Under the pieces are notes generated by a model. It did no database searches. It was not told the DNA's origin and saw only the letters and a program-made list of their open reading frames with translations. DNA of 64,000 nt. It comes from JANNOG01 sp050329415. GTDB taxonomy: Bacteria > Actinomycetota > Actinomycetes > Actinomycetales > JBBAYJ01. This document shows positions 42,463 through 51,073 of this stretch, piece after piece. The stretch lies in assembly GCA_050329415.1 (NCBI GenBank), contig JBHJOS010000109.1, forward strand, positions 1 through 64,000, in the 5' to 3' direction. How positions within the stretch are numbered: position 1 is the first letter of the stretch; every line of letters begins with the position of its first letter. Made by a program: the position numbers and the translations under genes.

Positions 42463-43674
42463 GTGATGCTGGCCGTCGAGTTGTTCCGCTCGGTCCCCCG
42501 CTACGCCATCGCCCGGGCCGTCACGGCCACCGGCGCCTCGATCCCGGGACTGCTCGTCGGGCCAATGGCACCGCTGCGCCTGGTCACCGTCGCCGAGCCG
42601 CAGGTCCGGGCACCGGGCTGGGCCATGCTGCGCTCCCGGATGTCCGGGATCTGCGGCTCCGACCTCGGGGCGGTCACAGGCTCCACGTCGCTGTACTTCA
42701 CCGGGGTGACCTCGCTGCCGTGCGTGCTCGGGCACGAGGTGGTCGCCGAGCTCGCCGAGGACTGCGAGGACCTGCCGAAGGGCACCCGAGTCGTCGTCGA
42801 CCCGGTGCTGGCGTGCGAGGCACGGGGTCTCGACCCGTGCCGGCCCTGTCGGGAGGGGCGACGTCACCACTGTGAGCGGGTGACCGTCGGCCACCTCAAG
42901 CCGGGCCTGCAGACCGGGTACTGCTCCTCGACCGGCGGCGGGTGGGGCGAGCGGCTGACGGCTCACCGGTCGCAGCTGCATCCCGTGCCCGACGACCTGC
43001 CGGACGAGCGGGCCGTCCTGGTCGAGCCGCTCGCCTGCGCGGTGCACCTGGCTCGTCGGGCCGAGGTGTCCGAGGGCGACACCGTGCTGGTGTCCGGGGC
43101 GGGCGCCGTCGGGCTGTTCGCGACACTTGCATTGCGCGAGCTGACACCGGCGGGGGCCATCGTCGTCGTCGCCAAGCACGGCGGGCAGGCCAGCCTGGCG
43201 CGGCGCTTCGGCGCCACCTCGGTCGTCACCCCGGACGAGGCGCTGCGCGGGGTGCGTCGGGTGACCCGGGCGCTCACGGTCGTCCCGCAGGCGGTGCGCG
43301 GGCTCACCGGGTCCGAGACGTCGCAGTTCCTGCTCGGCGGGGTGGACGTCGCGGTCGACGCGGTGGGGTCCTCGTCCTCCATGGACCTCGCGCTGCGGGC
43401 CACCCGGGCGGGCGGGCGGGTCGTCATGTCGGGGATGCCGGGGCCCGGCGCCGACCTGTCTCCGGCGTGGTTCCGGGAACTCACGTTGGTGGGGTCGTAC
43501 TGCTCGACGGGCGACGCCTTCGGCGTCGCCATGCGCCTGGCGGCGGTCGCGCCGCTGGACGGAGTGGTCGGCGGTGTCTACCCGCTCAACCGGTGGCGTG
43601 AGGCGGTGGACCACGCGGCCGGCGCCGGCCGGTTGGGGACCGTCAAGGTGTGCTTCGACCCGAGGCTGCGCTGA
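42463..43674 (+). CDS. Zinc-dependent alcohol dehydrogenase-like oxidoreductase (MDR)
   Basis: About 403 aa. The medium-chain dehydrogenase fold shows the catalytic zinc segment SGICGSDLG (Cys), PCVLGHEVVAE (His-Glu), the structural zinc loop DPCRPCREGRRHHCERV (Cys cluster), and the Rossmann motif VLVSGAGAVGLFATLALREL. The N-terminal 35 residues (VELFRSVPRYAIARAV) are an extension. The substrate is unknown. CAGGAT lies 7 nt before the GTG at 42463; the next codon is an ATG that could also serve. It overlaps the DUF445 gene by 25 bp. Confidence 0.88.
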   Translation: MMLAVELFRSVPRYAIARAVTATGASIPGLLVGPMAPLRLVTVAEPQVRAPGWAMLRSRMSGICGSDLGAVTGSTSLYFTGVTSLPCVLGHEVVAELAEDCEDLPKGTRVVVDPVLACEARGLDPCRPCREGRRHHCERVTVGHLKPGLQTGYCSSTGGGWGERLTAHRSQLHPVPDDLPDERAVLVEPLACAVHLARRAEVSEGDTVLVSGAGAVGLFATLALRELTPAGAIVVVAKHGGQASLARRFGATSVVTPDEALRGVRRVTRALTVVPQAVRGLTGSETSQFLLGGVDVAVDAVGSSSSMDLALRATRAGGRVVMSGMPGPGADLSPAWFRELTLVGSYCSTGDAFGVAMRLAAVAPLDGVVGGVYPLNRWREAVDHAAGAGRLGTVKVCFDPRLR

Positions 43675-44945
43675 GGCCCGCAGCCGGGTCGCCGTCCGGC
43701 GGTGGCGCGGCGCCGCTGCCGGACACCATCCGCAGGGCCCGACTGCGCCGGATGCAGCGCACGGCCACCGGACTGCTGCTGCTGGCGGGGCTGGTGTACG
43801 CCCTGACGCTGCAGGCGGAGGGGGCGCTCGGGTACGTGAACGCAGCCGCCGAGGCGGCCATGGTGGGGGCGGTCGCGGACTGGTTCGCCGTCACCGCACT
43901 GTTCCGCCGCCCGCTCGGCCTGCCGATCCCCCACACGGCCCTGGTCCCCACCCGCAAGGACGAGATCGGCCAGGGTCTGGAGGAGTTCGTCGTCACGAGC
44001 TTCCTGTCGGAGCCGGTCGTGCGGGACAAGGTGGCCCGGGCCGAGCCGGCGCGGCGGGTGGGCGAGTGGCTGGTGGCGCCCGCGAACGCCGCCCGGGTCG
44101 CCGCCGAGGGAAGCGTCTGGGCCGGGGCGGCGCTGCGGGTCCTCCGCGACGAGGACGTCGTGGCCGTCCTCGAGCACGCCGTCGTCCACCGGGTCGCCGA
44201 GCTGCCCGTGAGCCCTCTCGCGGGCCGTCTGCTCGAGGGCGTCGTCGAGGACGGGACGCACCGGCCGCTCGTCGACCTGCTGCTCGACGAAGCGGCCGCC
44301 TGGTTGCGGGACAACCGGTCGACGGTCGTGCGGATCGTCCTCGATCGGGCGCCGGGCTGGACGCCCGACTGGCTGGACGCCGCCGTGGCCGCTCGGGTCC
44401 ACCACGAGCTGTCCCGCTGGGTGTCCGAGGTCGCCCTCGACCCCGGGCACAGGGTTCGGCGCGCCTTGGACGACCTGTTGGCACGTCTGGCGGAGGATCT
44501 GCAACACGACGCTGGGACACAGGCCCGGGCGGAGGCACTCAAGGAGCGGTTGGTGCACCATCCGCGGACCGCCGAGGCCACGACGGCCCTGTGGGCCACG
44601 GTCCGCCGACTGCTGGTCGAGGCCGCCGACGATCCCGAAGGCGAGCTGCGACGACGGATCGCCACCGGCCTGACGGAGGCGGGTCGCCGGCTGGCCGAAG
44701 ACGCCGCCCTGCGGGCCCGCGTGGACGGCTACGCGGTCGACGCCGCCGGGTACGCGGCCCGCAACTATGCCGGCGAGGTCGCCGCCGTGATCTCCGAGAC
44801 GGTAGCCCGCTGGGACGCCAAGGACACCGCGTCCCGGATCGAGCTGCACGTCGGGCGGGACCTGCAGTTCATCCGGATCAACGGCACGGTGGTGGGAGCG
44901 CTGGTCGGGCTGGCGCTGCACACGATCAGCGAGTTGGCGCGCTGA
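43650..44945 (+). CDS. DUF445 domain-containing membrane-associated protein
   Basis: A 431-aa protein. The DUF445 signature is clear: AAAEAAMVGAVADWFAVTALFRRPLGLPIPHTALVP, shown here as AMVGAVADWFAVTALFRRP and GLPIPHTALVP. Further IPTRKDEIGQGLEEFVV-like text (TRKDEIGQGLEEFV), VADLL-like repeats and the end IRINGTVVGALVGLALHTI are conserved. One membrane helix is near each end (residues about 38-58 and 410-428). The function is unknown. GTG start overlaps the upstream dehydrogenase. Confidence 0.88.
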   Translation: MLRPEAALRPAAGSPSGGGAAPLPDTIRRARLRRMQRTATGLLLLAGLVYALTLQAEGALGYVNAAAEAAMVGAVADWFAVTALFRRPLGLPIPHTALVPTRKDEIGQGLEEFVVTSFLSEPVVRDKVARAEPARRVGEWLVAPANAARVAAEGSVWAGAALRVLRDEDVVAVLEHAVVHRVAELPVSPLAGRLLEGVVEDGTHRPLVDLLLDEAAAWLRDNRSTVVRIVLDRAPGWTPDWLDAAVAARVHHELSRWVSEVALDPGHRVRRALDDLLARLAEDLQHDAGTQARAEALKERLVHHPRTAEATTALWATVRRLLVEAADDPEGELRRRIATGLTEAGRRLAEDAALRARVDGYAVDAAGYAARNYAGEVAAVISETVARWDAKDTASRIELHVGRDLQFIRINGTVVGALVGLALHTISELAR

Positions 44946-45609
44946 CGGTGCCACCCGGGCGGCGGTAGTCCGTCAGGTGCTGGGGGAGCCCGAGGCCGGG
45001 GCGGAGGTCCGCCGCCGGGACAGGCACGCCGAACCGGATCTCGACCGGGACCACTCCGGCCCAGTGCGGGCCCTCGAGGTCGGCGGGGTCGTCCTCGGGG
45101 TCCCCGGCGCGGGACTTGACGGAGACCTCGTCGAGGTCGAGGGCAAGGACCGCGGTGGCCGCCAGCTCTCTTGCGGTCCCGGGACGACTGGTGGCGGACC
45201 GCCCCGGCGCCACGTGGTCGACGATCGCGCGCAGGGCGCGGGCGCGCTCGCCCGGGTCGGCCACGAGCCGCGCCACGCCGTGGGCCACGACGGACCGGTA
45301 GTTCATCGAGCTCTCGAACTGGCTGCGGGCCAGCACGAGGCCGTCGAGCAGGGTGACCGTGAGGCACACGGCGACGCCGTCGGGCGTGGCGAGCCGGATC
45401 AGGGGCGTCCCCGTTGACCCGTGGAGGTACACCCGGTCCCCGATCCGGGCGTGGATGGTCGGCAGCACGCGAGGGACGCCGTCGATCACGAACCCGACGT
45501 GACAGACCAGGGCCTCGTCGAGCACCGCGTGCACCGCCGCGCTGTCGTGACCGACGCGATCCTTCCCACGAGTGGGTGTTGCCCGCGGAGTCCGTCGATA
45601 GGGGGACAT
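44926..45609 (-). CDS. Pyridoxamine 5'-phosphate oxidase family flavin-binding protein
   Basis: A 227-aa protein with the split-barrel FMN fold: LVCHVGFVIDGVPRVLPTIHARIGDRVYLHGS, quoted in parts (VCHVGFVIDGVPRVLPT, RVYLHGSTG), and FESSMNYRSVVAHGVARLV. The family includes FMN or F420-binding reductases and heme-related oxidases; the substrate is unknown. TATCGT lies 6 nt before the ATG at 45609 and no Shine-Dalgarno sequence is present, so it is probably leaderless. Its 3' end overlaps the DUF445 gene by 20 bp in convergent orientation. Confidence 0.87.
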   Translation of the reverse strand: MSPYRRTPRATPTRGKDRVGHDSAAVHAVLDEALVCHVGFVIDGVPRVLPTIHARIGDRVYLHGSTGTPLIRLATPDGVAVCLTVTLLDGLVLARSQFESSMNYRSVVAHGVARLVADPGERARALRAIVDHVAPGRSATSRPGTARELAATAVLALDLDEVSVKSRAGDPEDDPADLEGPHWAGVVPVEIRFGVPVPAADLRPGLGLPQHLTDYRRPGGTVSAPTR

Positions 45610-45699
45610 CAGGCAACGATATCCGACATCGCGGCAACGTCGACGGCGTGACAGAATCCGCCCGCGGGGGTGGGAGACCGTGACACTCCGGCGCAGCTC

Positions 45700-45957
45700 C
45701 CGCCCAGCGCCGTCATGGTGGTGGTCCCCCTGGGTGTCGCCGTGGCGTTCGCCCGGCAGGACCAGGGCTCACGTGGCGTCGGACGCCTCCTGCGTTTCCT
45801 GCTCGACCCGCGCGGTGTGCGTCCCCGCTCCTGGTTCTGGCCGGTTCTCCTCTCGATGCCGTCGGCGACACTCGTCCGTCGACGATCAGGGACCGTCGAC
45901 GCTGATGTGCTCGTCGGCGGCGCGTAGGCCCTGTGGCACGTCCCCGGCTACCTGGAG
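45700..45957 (+). pseudogene. Remnant of a CPBP (CAAX-like) intramembrane protease gene
   Basis: The reading frame gives MVVVPLGVAVAFARQ, then GVGRLLRFLLDPRGVRPRSWF and WPVLLSMPSATL, which look like the N-terminal third of CPBP family proteases. It then jumps to ADVLVGGA, an in-frame TAG (45925-45927), and ALWHVPGYLEV, which resembles the later WALWHxP motif. TGG to TAG would explain the stop, and an internal deletion would explain the missing Glu-Glu motif. No intact gene is present in 45610-46085; the rest of this stretch shows nothing recognisable. Confidence 0.42.
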
Positions 45958-46085
45958 GTCCGCTTGCCGGCCTGGACCGCGTGCCAGTGCGTCGTCTCCG
46001 GCGACCGCGGAGAGGAGGTCGCCGGCCCCGGCGCGGGAGGAGCCAGCCACCAGGCTGCGCCTCCGGTCGCCGACTCGCGACGTCC

Positions 46086-46466
46086 TCACGAGGACCCACG
46101 GGCTCGCGTCCCGGCGAGGACGACATCGAGTTTGCCGTCCATGGCACGGACGACGGCGGCGAGCCCGTCCGTCTTCACGCCGTTCTCATCCACCCGCGCC
46201 ACCAACGCATCCGTCTTCACGCCGTTCTCATCCACCCGCGCCACCAACTCGTCGATCCTCGCGGCCAGCGTCCCCGTCGTCGTGTCCACCCGGGCGCCCA
46301 GGGCACCCATCCCGACGGCCAGGAGGTCGATCTTGCCCTCGATCGTGTCGAGGCGATCGCCGTGGCTCTGCTGGGTCACGACGATGCCGTCGAGCATCGA
46401 GTAGATCGCGTCGACGTCGTTGCCGAGCTGCCGGGCCTTCCGCTCCCACCCTGCCGTTGTCGCCAT
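46086..46466 (-). CDS. Predicted coiled-coil protein with 14-residue repeats
   Basis: A 126-aa protein, mostly heptad-patterned helix: NDVDAIYSMLDGIVV, GDRLDTIEGKIDLLAVG, TGTLAARIDELVARVDENG. A 14-residue unit LVARVDENGVKTDA occurs twice in tandem, matching a 42-bp DNA repeat. No family is recognised; such proteins resemble phage tail-fibre or apolipoprotein-like helical proteins but this is only a resemblance. A terminator follows MMPL downstream of its start region (46485-46516), so it is expressed on its own. Confidence 0.6.
   Translation of the reverse strand: MATTAGWERKARQLGNDVDAIYSMLDGIVVTQQSHGDRLDTIEGKIDLLAVGMGALGARVDTTTGTLAARIDELVARVDENGVKTDALVARVDENGVKTDGLAAVVRAMDGKLDVVLAGTRARGSS
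46168..46248. repeat. Tandem 42-bp period repeat inside the coiled-coil gene
   Basis: Two identical 39-bp copies at 46168-46206 and 46210-46248 are offset by 42 bp. They are identical at the DNA level, which indicates recent duplication. Each encodes one 14-residue (two-heptad) helical unit. Confidence 0.85.
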
Positions 46467-46484
46467 GCCGCGAGACTAGTGACA

Positions 46485-46516
46485 CCCGTGCCCGCGGCCA
46501 GGGCCGCGGGCACGGG
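46485..46516 (-). terminator. Perfect 14-bp hairpin downstream of the MMPL gene
   Basis: CCCGTGCCCGCGGC (46485-46498) and GCCGCGGGCACGGG (46503-46516) are perfect complements around CAGG. It lies between the end of the MMPL gene (46571) and the start of the coiled-coil gene (46466), both on the minus strand. Confidence 0.75.
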
Positions 46517-46570
46517 CTGTGGAGACGTTCGGGGGTGTCCACAGGAGCCCGGAGCCAGGGCCCCGGGACG

Positions 46571-48835
46571 TCAGCCGTGCAGCGCGGGCAGCCAGCGCGG
46601 ACCGCGATGTGCCCGGTCCCCGAGCACCGCGAGCACGGCGGGCAGCAACACCCCCCGCACCACCGTGGCGTCGAGCAGCACAGCCGCCGCCAGGCCGACA
46701 CCCATCTGCTTCATCTCGAGCATCGACAGGGTCCCGAAGATTGCAAACACCGCCACCATGACGGCGGCCGCGCTCGTCACCACGCCCGCCGATCGCGCGA
46801 TCCCGAGGACCACCGCCCGCCGCGGGTCGGACCCGGCCAGCCGCGCCTCCCGCACCCGGGACACCACGAAGACGTGGTAGTCCATGGACAGACCGAAGAG
46901 CACCACGAACAGCATGAGAGGCAGCCACGCCGCGATCGCGCCGGTCGACGTGAAGGCCAGCAGTCCCTCGGCCCAGGTTCCCTGGAAGACCAACGTGAGG
47001 ACCCCGTAGGCCGCCCCCACCGACAGCAGGTTGAGGCCCACGGTCGCGGCGGCCAGGGCCGGCGACCCGAAGGACACGGTCATCACGACCAGGGTGAGGG
47101 CCAGCACGAAGCCGATGACCAGGGGCAGTCGCGAGTCGATCCAGCGGCTGAAGTCGGTGACGTCCGCCACCTCACCCCCAACTGCCACCTCGGCCGGCAC
47201 CCCGGCCGCTGCCAAGGCGGCCCGGACCGCGGGGGCCACGTCGGCACGCACGTCGTCGAGCGTCGCCCGGGCCTGCCCGGAGGTCGCGTCACCCGGTACC
47301 CCGAGGGGCAGGACGTGCACCGTGGAATCCCGGGAGACCGCGAGGTCGAGGGCGCCCACCGCCACCGCGTCGGCCACGGCGGTGGCGTGTGCGGCCGCGA
47401 GCGCGGCCTCGACGTCCGCGGCGTCGGAGGGACCGGCCCGCACGACCACGTCGACGGTGTCCGCCTCGGTCGGGAAGGCGGCGGTCATGGACTCGTAGGC
47501 GGCGACCGTGCCGAAGCCCGAAGGCAACGACTCGACGCCACCCAGGGTGGTGCGCATCCCGAGGGCCGGCGCGGCGAGCGCGAGCAGCGCGAGGACCGCG
47601 ACGCCGCCCCAGACCCCGGGCCGGCGGACGACGAGGGACGCCAGGCGACCCCAGAAGCCGGCGGACTCGGCCGATGGGGCAACGGTGCGACCCGCCGTCG
47701 GCTCGAGGCTCGCGGCCGAGCGGGGTGCGCGGCGTCGACGCCACGGCAGGCGCAGCGCCTCGACCCGGTCGCCGAGCACGGCGAGCAGGGCCGGCAGGAC
47801 CGTGGCCGAGGCCAGCACCGACACGAGGACGACCAGTGCTGTCCCGATCCCCAGGCTGGTGAACATGCCGCCGGCCACGACGAGGCCCGCCATCGCGACC
47901 ACGACGGTGACCCCCGACACCACGACAGCTCGGACGACCGTCGCACCGGTCGCGACCACCGCCTCGCGCGGCGACAGTCCGCTGGCCCGCTCCTCGCGGG
48001 CCCGCCGCAGCACGAACAGCGCGTAGTCCACCCCCACGGCGAGTCCGATGAGCAGGACGAGGCTCTGGGCGTTGCGGTCCACCGGCACGACCTGCGACAC
48101 CAGAGCCGTCAACCCCAGCGCCGCCACCACGCTCGACAGGCCGACCGCGACCGGGACCAGCGCGGCCACGCCCGCGCCGAAGGCGAGCAGGAGCACCGCC
48201 AGGGTGACCGGGATGGCCAGCAGCTCGGCCCGGCGCAAGTCGCCCTCGAGGGCCTCGCCGATCTCGGCCTCGACCGAGCCGGGACCGACCTGCCCGACTG
48301 CGAGGCCCGGCGCGCCGACAGCGACGTCCTCCCGGGCGACGGCGACCACGTCGGCGGCGGCGACGAGGCCCTCGGGGTCGTCGGTCGCGGCGGTCAGCGC
48401 CACCGGGACCAGCGCGGTCGTGCCGTCGGGCGAGACGACCGGCTCCCCGACCCCGGCGATCCGGTCGTCCCCCGCGAGTGCCCGGCGCAGGCCGTCCGCC
48501 ACCCCGGCGGCGCCCGCGGGCTCGAGCGCGCCGCCGCCGGCGGCGGTCACGACGACGGTCTCGGTGGGGCGCTCTCCGAAGTCCGCCCCGGACAGCAGTT
48601 CCTGCGCCACGGCGGACTCGCCGACGTACTGGTCGTCGGCGGACGTGGTCCGCGTGCCGACGCCCAGCCCCGCCGCTGCGGCCATGACGAGCAGGACGCC
48701 AAGAACGAGGACGAGCCAGGGGTGGCCCGCCGACCCCGCGACGGCGCGCGCGACGGGGTCGGACCGACCGGGCCCGGGGTCGTGGGCGGGCGGGACGACG
48801 GCCCTGGGGCCGGGCGGATCGAGGACGACGGACAT
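46571..48835 (-). CDS. MMPL-family RND transporter
   Basis: A 754-aa protein with twelve likely membrane helices in two sets of six and two outer loops. Signatures: QSLVLLIGLAVGVDYALFVLRRARE with the conserved GVDYALF, and in the second half LFGLSMDYHVFVVSRVREA. MMPL proteins export lipids, siderophores or drugs by proton motive force; mycobacterial members move envelope lipids. The ATG at 48835 has AGGAGGAG four bases upstream. No polyketide or lipid synthesis gene is adjacent, so the cargo is unknown. Confidence 0.92.
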   Translation of the reverse strand: MSVVLDPPGPRAVVPPAHDPGPGRSDPVARAVAGSAGHPWLVLVLGVLLVMAAAAGLGVGTRTTSADDQYVGESAVAQELLSGADFGERPTETVVVTAAGGGALEPAGAAGVADGLRRALAGDDRIAGVGEPVVSPDGTTALVPVALTAATDDPEGLVAAADVVAVAREDVAVGAPGLAVGQVGPGSVEAEIGEALEGDLRRAELLAIPVTLAVLLLAFGAGVAALVPVAVGLSSVVAALGLTALVSQVVPVDRNAQSLVLLIGLAVGVDYALFVLRRAREERASGLSPREAVVATGATVVRAVVVSGVTVVVAMAGLVVAGGMFTSLGIGTALVVLVSVLASATVLPALLAVLGDRVEALRLPWRRRRAPRSAASLEPTAGRTVAPSAESAGFWGRLASLVVRRPGVWGGVAVLALLALAAPALGMRTTLGGVESLPSGFGTVAAYESMTAAFPTEADTVDVVVRAGPSDAADVEAALAAAHATAVADAVAVGALDLAVSRDSTVHVLPLGVPGDATSGQARATLDDVRADVAPAVRAALAAAGVPAEVAVGGEVADVTDFSRWIDSRLPLVIGFVLALTLVVMTVSFGSPALAAATVGLNLLSVGAAYGVLTLVFQGTWAEGLLAFTSTGAIAAWLPLMLFVVLFGLSMDYHVFVVSRVREARLAGSDPRRAVVLGIARSAGVVTSAAAVMVAVFAIFGTLSMLEMKQMGVGLAAAVLLDATVVRGVLLPAVLAVLGDRAHRGPRWLPALHG

Positions 48836-48996
48836 GGGCTCCTCCTGGGGCGAGGGCGGCGCGGTCGGTGGGTCGCGCCACCGTCCCGTGGCGGAGGTGT
48901 CCGGGTCCGTGATGCCCACCGCCGAACCGAGGGTGGGGTGCGCCCTACCCGGCGGGGCGGCTCGCCGGGACGGCCCGCGGGCGGGACCATGGTGGA

Positions 48997-49557
48997 ATGA
49001 GACGGTCGTCGGGTCCGCCCCGAGCCGCCTGGCGGGCGGTCACCACGCTGCTGTGCGCCACCGGCGCCGCGGCTGCCCTCGGCGCCTGCAGCGCGGAGCC
49101 CCCGGCGACCGAGTTCGCCACGCCCACGGCGCGCGCCAACGAGCGCCTCGACCTCACCGGACGGGACGACCTCGTCGACCGCCATCCCAACGGCTCGGTC
49201 CTCCAGGTGCGGGGCGTCGAGGTGCGCGCCCGGTCCGTGGCGGTCGAGGTCTCGGTGATCAACGGCTTTCCCGAGAGCATCGACCTCGTCAACGAGGGCC
49301 TGTTCCGGGACGGGTGGCTGTGGCTGGTCGACGACCGCGGCAACACCTACCGGTTCGACGGCCGGGCGTCGCTGACGGTCGGTCCGGGCGAGGAGCTGGT
49401 GGGGGCCCTGGTGTTCCTGGGTCCGGTGCCCGACGACGTGGAGCAGGTGGCCCTCAAGGCCAACGTGGCCGACCCGGTCGAACCCATCGACCCCCGGGAC
49501 CGCGACATCGGTGACAACCGCCCGGTGTTCTACGTGCAGGGAATCCCGGTGCCGTGA
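48997..49557 (+). CDS. Lipoprotein sharing a domain with the downstream OmpA-family protein
   Basis: A 186-aa lipoprotein with lipobox LGAC near residue 31. The C-terminal domain contains VEVSVINGFPESIDL and WLVDDRGNTYRFDG and ends FYVQGIPVP. A similar segment (VDIRFVNPAPYPISL, WLVDDLGNTYRFVP) is found at the end of the following protein, so the two share a beta-sandwich-like domain of unknown ligand. Its stop overlaps the next start (GTGA), so they are translated together and probably act together outside the membrane. Confidence 0.78.
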   Translation: MRRSSGPPRAAWRAVTTLLCATGAAAALGACSAEPPATEFATPTARANERLDLTGRDDLVDRHPNGSVLQVRGVEVRARSVAVEVSVINGFPESIDLVNEGLFRDGWLWLVDDRGNTYRFDGRASLTVGPGEELVGALVFLGPVPDDVEQVALKANVADPVEPIDPRDRDIGDNRPVFYVQGIPVP

Positions 49558-50666
49558 GCAGCAGCGCCACCATGTCGGCTCTGGGGTCGGGGGAGGAGAT
49601 CGACCGCCGGACGTACCGGGACATCTTCGGCGAGCGGCGGTGGTTCATCGGGGCCGCGGCCATCGTCGTCATCGTCCTCATCGGCGCGGCCGGGCTGGCC
49701 CTGCGCTCGTCCCAGGACCCCGACGCCGAACCGGTGTCGGCGGTGGCGATCGTCGAGGCCGAGCGCGGGACCTCGGTCAGTGTCACCCGCAACCCCGTCA
49801 CCCCGACGCAGTTGCAGGTGGCTCGGTTGGGAGGGACCCGGCAGCAGGTCCCGCAGACGGTGATCGTGGTCGACGAGGCCGTGCTCTTCGAGTTCGACGA
49901 GGCCACCCTGGGCCCCGGGGCCGAGGGGGAACTCGAGCGGATCCTCCAGGTCGTGCGGGCGAGCGGCGACGACCAGGTGGATGTCGTCGGGTACACCGAT
50001 GCCGTCTCGCCTCAGAGCTACAACCTGCCGCTGTCCCGGGACCGGGCGGACGCGGTCGCAACCTGGCTGGTCGAGCAGGGGGTCAACCAGCGCCGCCTGG
50101 ACGTCGACTGGCGGGGGGAGCTGGACCCGGTGGCTCCGAACACCCGCGCCGACGGCGAGGACGACCCCGAGGGCCGCCGGCTCAACCGCCGGGTCGAGGT
50201 CCGGATCGACGGGCCCGCGGTCGACGGGGGCAGCCCACCGGCCTCGGAGCTCGGCTCGGCCGGCTCGGCGACCGGGGCCGCTCTGGCCGTCGACCGGGTC
50301 CGGGTGGAGCGGAACGCCGTGCTCGTCGACATCCGCTTCGTCAATCCGGCGCCCTACCCCATCAGCCTCAACGAGCAGGGTCTGTGGCTGGTCGACGACC
50401 TCGGCAACACCTACCGCTTCGTCCCGTCACCGCAGAACCCGGCTGCCGACGTCCCCGCCGGGTCGTCGATGTCGGGGCAGCTCTCGTTCCCGGGCGTGGC
50501 GCCGGCAGGGGCGTCGCGGGTCACGCTCGTGACCAACGCCGACGACCCGGCGGCCGGGGACGACGACGCCGGGGACGTTCGCGATGTGCTCCGGTTGCTG
50601 GCGGGCCGCCCGGGCGAGGATCCGTCCCCCCTGCTCATCGTGCGGGACATCCCGCTCACCCGGTGA
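49554..50666 (+). CDS. Membrane-anchored OmpA-family protein with additional C-terminal domain
   Basis: A 370-aa protein. A membrane helix lies at residues about 31-52 (WFIGAAAIVVIVLIGAAG). An OmpA/MotB-like peptidoglycan-binding domain follows: VLFEFDEATLGPGAEGELERI, VDVVGYTDAVSPQSYNLPLS, RADAVATWLVEQGV and EGRRLNRRVEVRI. The last about 120 residues match the domain of the preceding lipoprotein. The arrangement would hold the domain near peptidoglycan in this Gram-positive wall. GTG start couples it to the lipoprotein. Confidence 0.87.
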   Translation: MSSSATMSALGSGEEIDRRTYRDIFGERRWFIGAAAIVVIVLIGAAGLALRSSQDPDAEPVSAVAIVEAERGTSVSVTRNPVTPTQLQVARLGGTRQQVPQTVIVVDEAVLFEFDEATLGPGAEGELERILQVVRASGDDQVDVVGYTDAVSPQSYNLPLSRDRADAVATWLVEQGVNQRRLDVDWRGELDPVAPNTRADGEDDPEGRRLNRRVEVRIDGPAVDGGSPPASELGSAGSATGAALAVDRVRVERNAVLVDIRFVNPAPYPISLNEQGLWLVDDLGNTYRFVPSPQNPAADVPAGSSMSGQLSFPGVAPAGASRVTLVTNADDPAAGDDDAGDVRDVLRLLAGRPGEDPSPLLIVRDIPLTR

Positions 50667-50784
50667 GGCCGGGAGTCCCCTCACCGTTGACGACCTCATC
50701 GCCGGAGCCGAACCCGGCGGCACGGTCCCGCTGTGGCAATGGATCGGCAAGGAGCCCGCGACGACGTTCTCGTTCTGAGGAGCC

Positions 50785-50812
50785 GCATCGATGATGCTCT
50801 AGTCTCGACATC
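50785..50812 (+). promoter_or_regulatory. Promoter and likely operator of third toxin-antitoxin module
   Basis: An inverted repeat GCATC (50785-50789) / GATGC (50793-50797) is followed by a -10 element TAGTCT (50800-50805) and, after 7 nt, the antitoxin ATG. The design matches modules 1 and 2. The preceding 118 bp (50667-50784) contain only a short Trp-containing frame that I do not recognise. Confidence 0.55.
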
Positions 50813-51073
50813 ATGCGCACCACGTTGAATCTGGACGACGACGTCATGGCCCTCCTGGAACACGAGCGTCGGCGGACCGGAGAAACGCTGGGGCAGGTCG
50901 CCGGCCGGTTCATCCGCCGGGGAGCGCTGGCGCCGCCCCGACACTCGGTGACCCTCCCCACGTTGCCTGGGCACCTGCAGGTCGACGTCAGCGATGTGTC
51001 GGCGGTGCTCGCGGAACTCGACAGCGACCGCGACACCGAGCTGACGACGCGGTCGAGCGGCGCCTCCGCGTGA
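50813..51073 (+). CDS. VapB-family antitoxin, module 3
   Basis: An 86-aa protein beginning MRTTLNLDDDVMALLEHERR, the classic VapB/Arc ribbon-helix-helix start, then TGETLGQVAGRFIRRGALAP. The tail (LPTLPGHLQVDVSDVSAVLAELD) should bind the toxin. Its stop overlaps the toxin start (GTGA). Confidence 0.87.
   Translation: MRTTLNLDDDVMALLEHERRRTGETLGQVAGRFIRRGALAPPRHSVTLPTLPGHLQVDVSDVSAVLAELDSDRDTELTTRSSGASA

Noticed and set aside
45680..49000. 1106-codon open frame on the plus strand opposite the MMPL gene
   Set aside because: The composition is typical of antisense frames in high-GC DNA (His, Arg, Gly, Asp), and the minus strand carries a clear MMPL transporter.
50667..50784. Possible small gene ending WQWIGKEPATTFSF before toxin-antitoxin module 3
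   Set aside because: No convincing start or ribosome binding site, and the frame overlaps the end of the OmpA-family gene. It could be a gene relic but cannot be supported.
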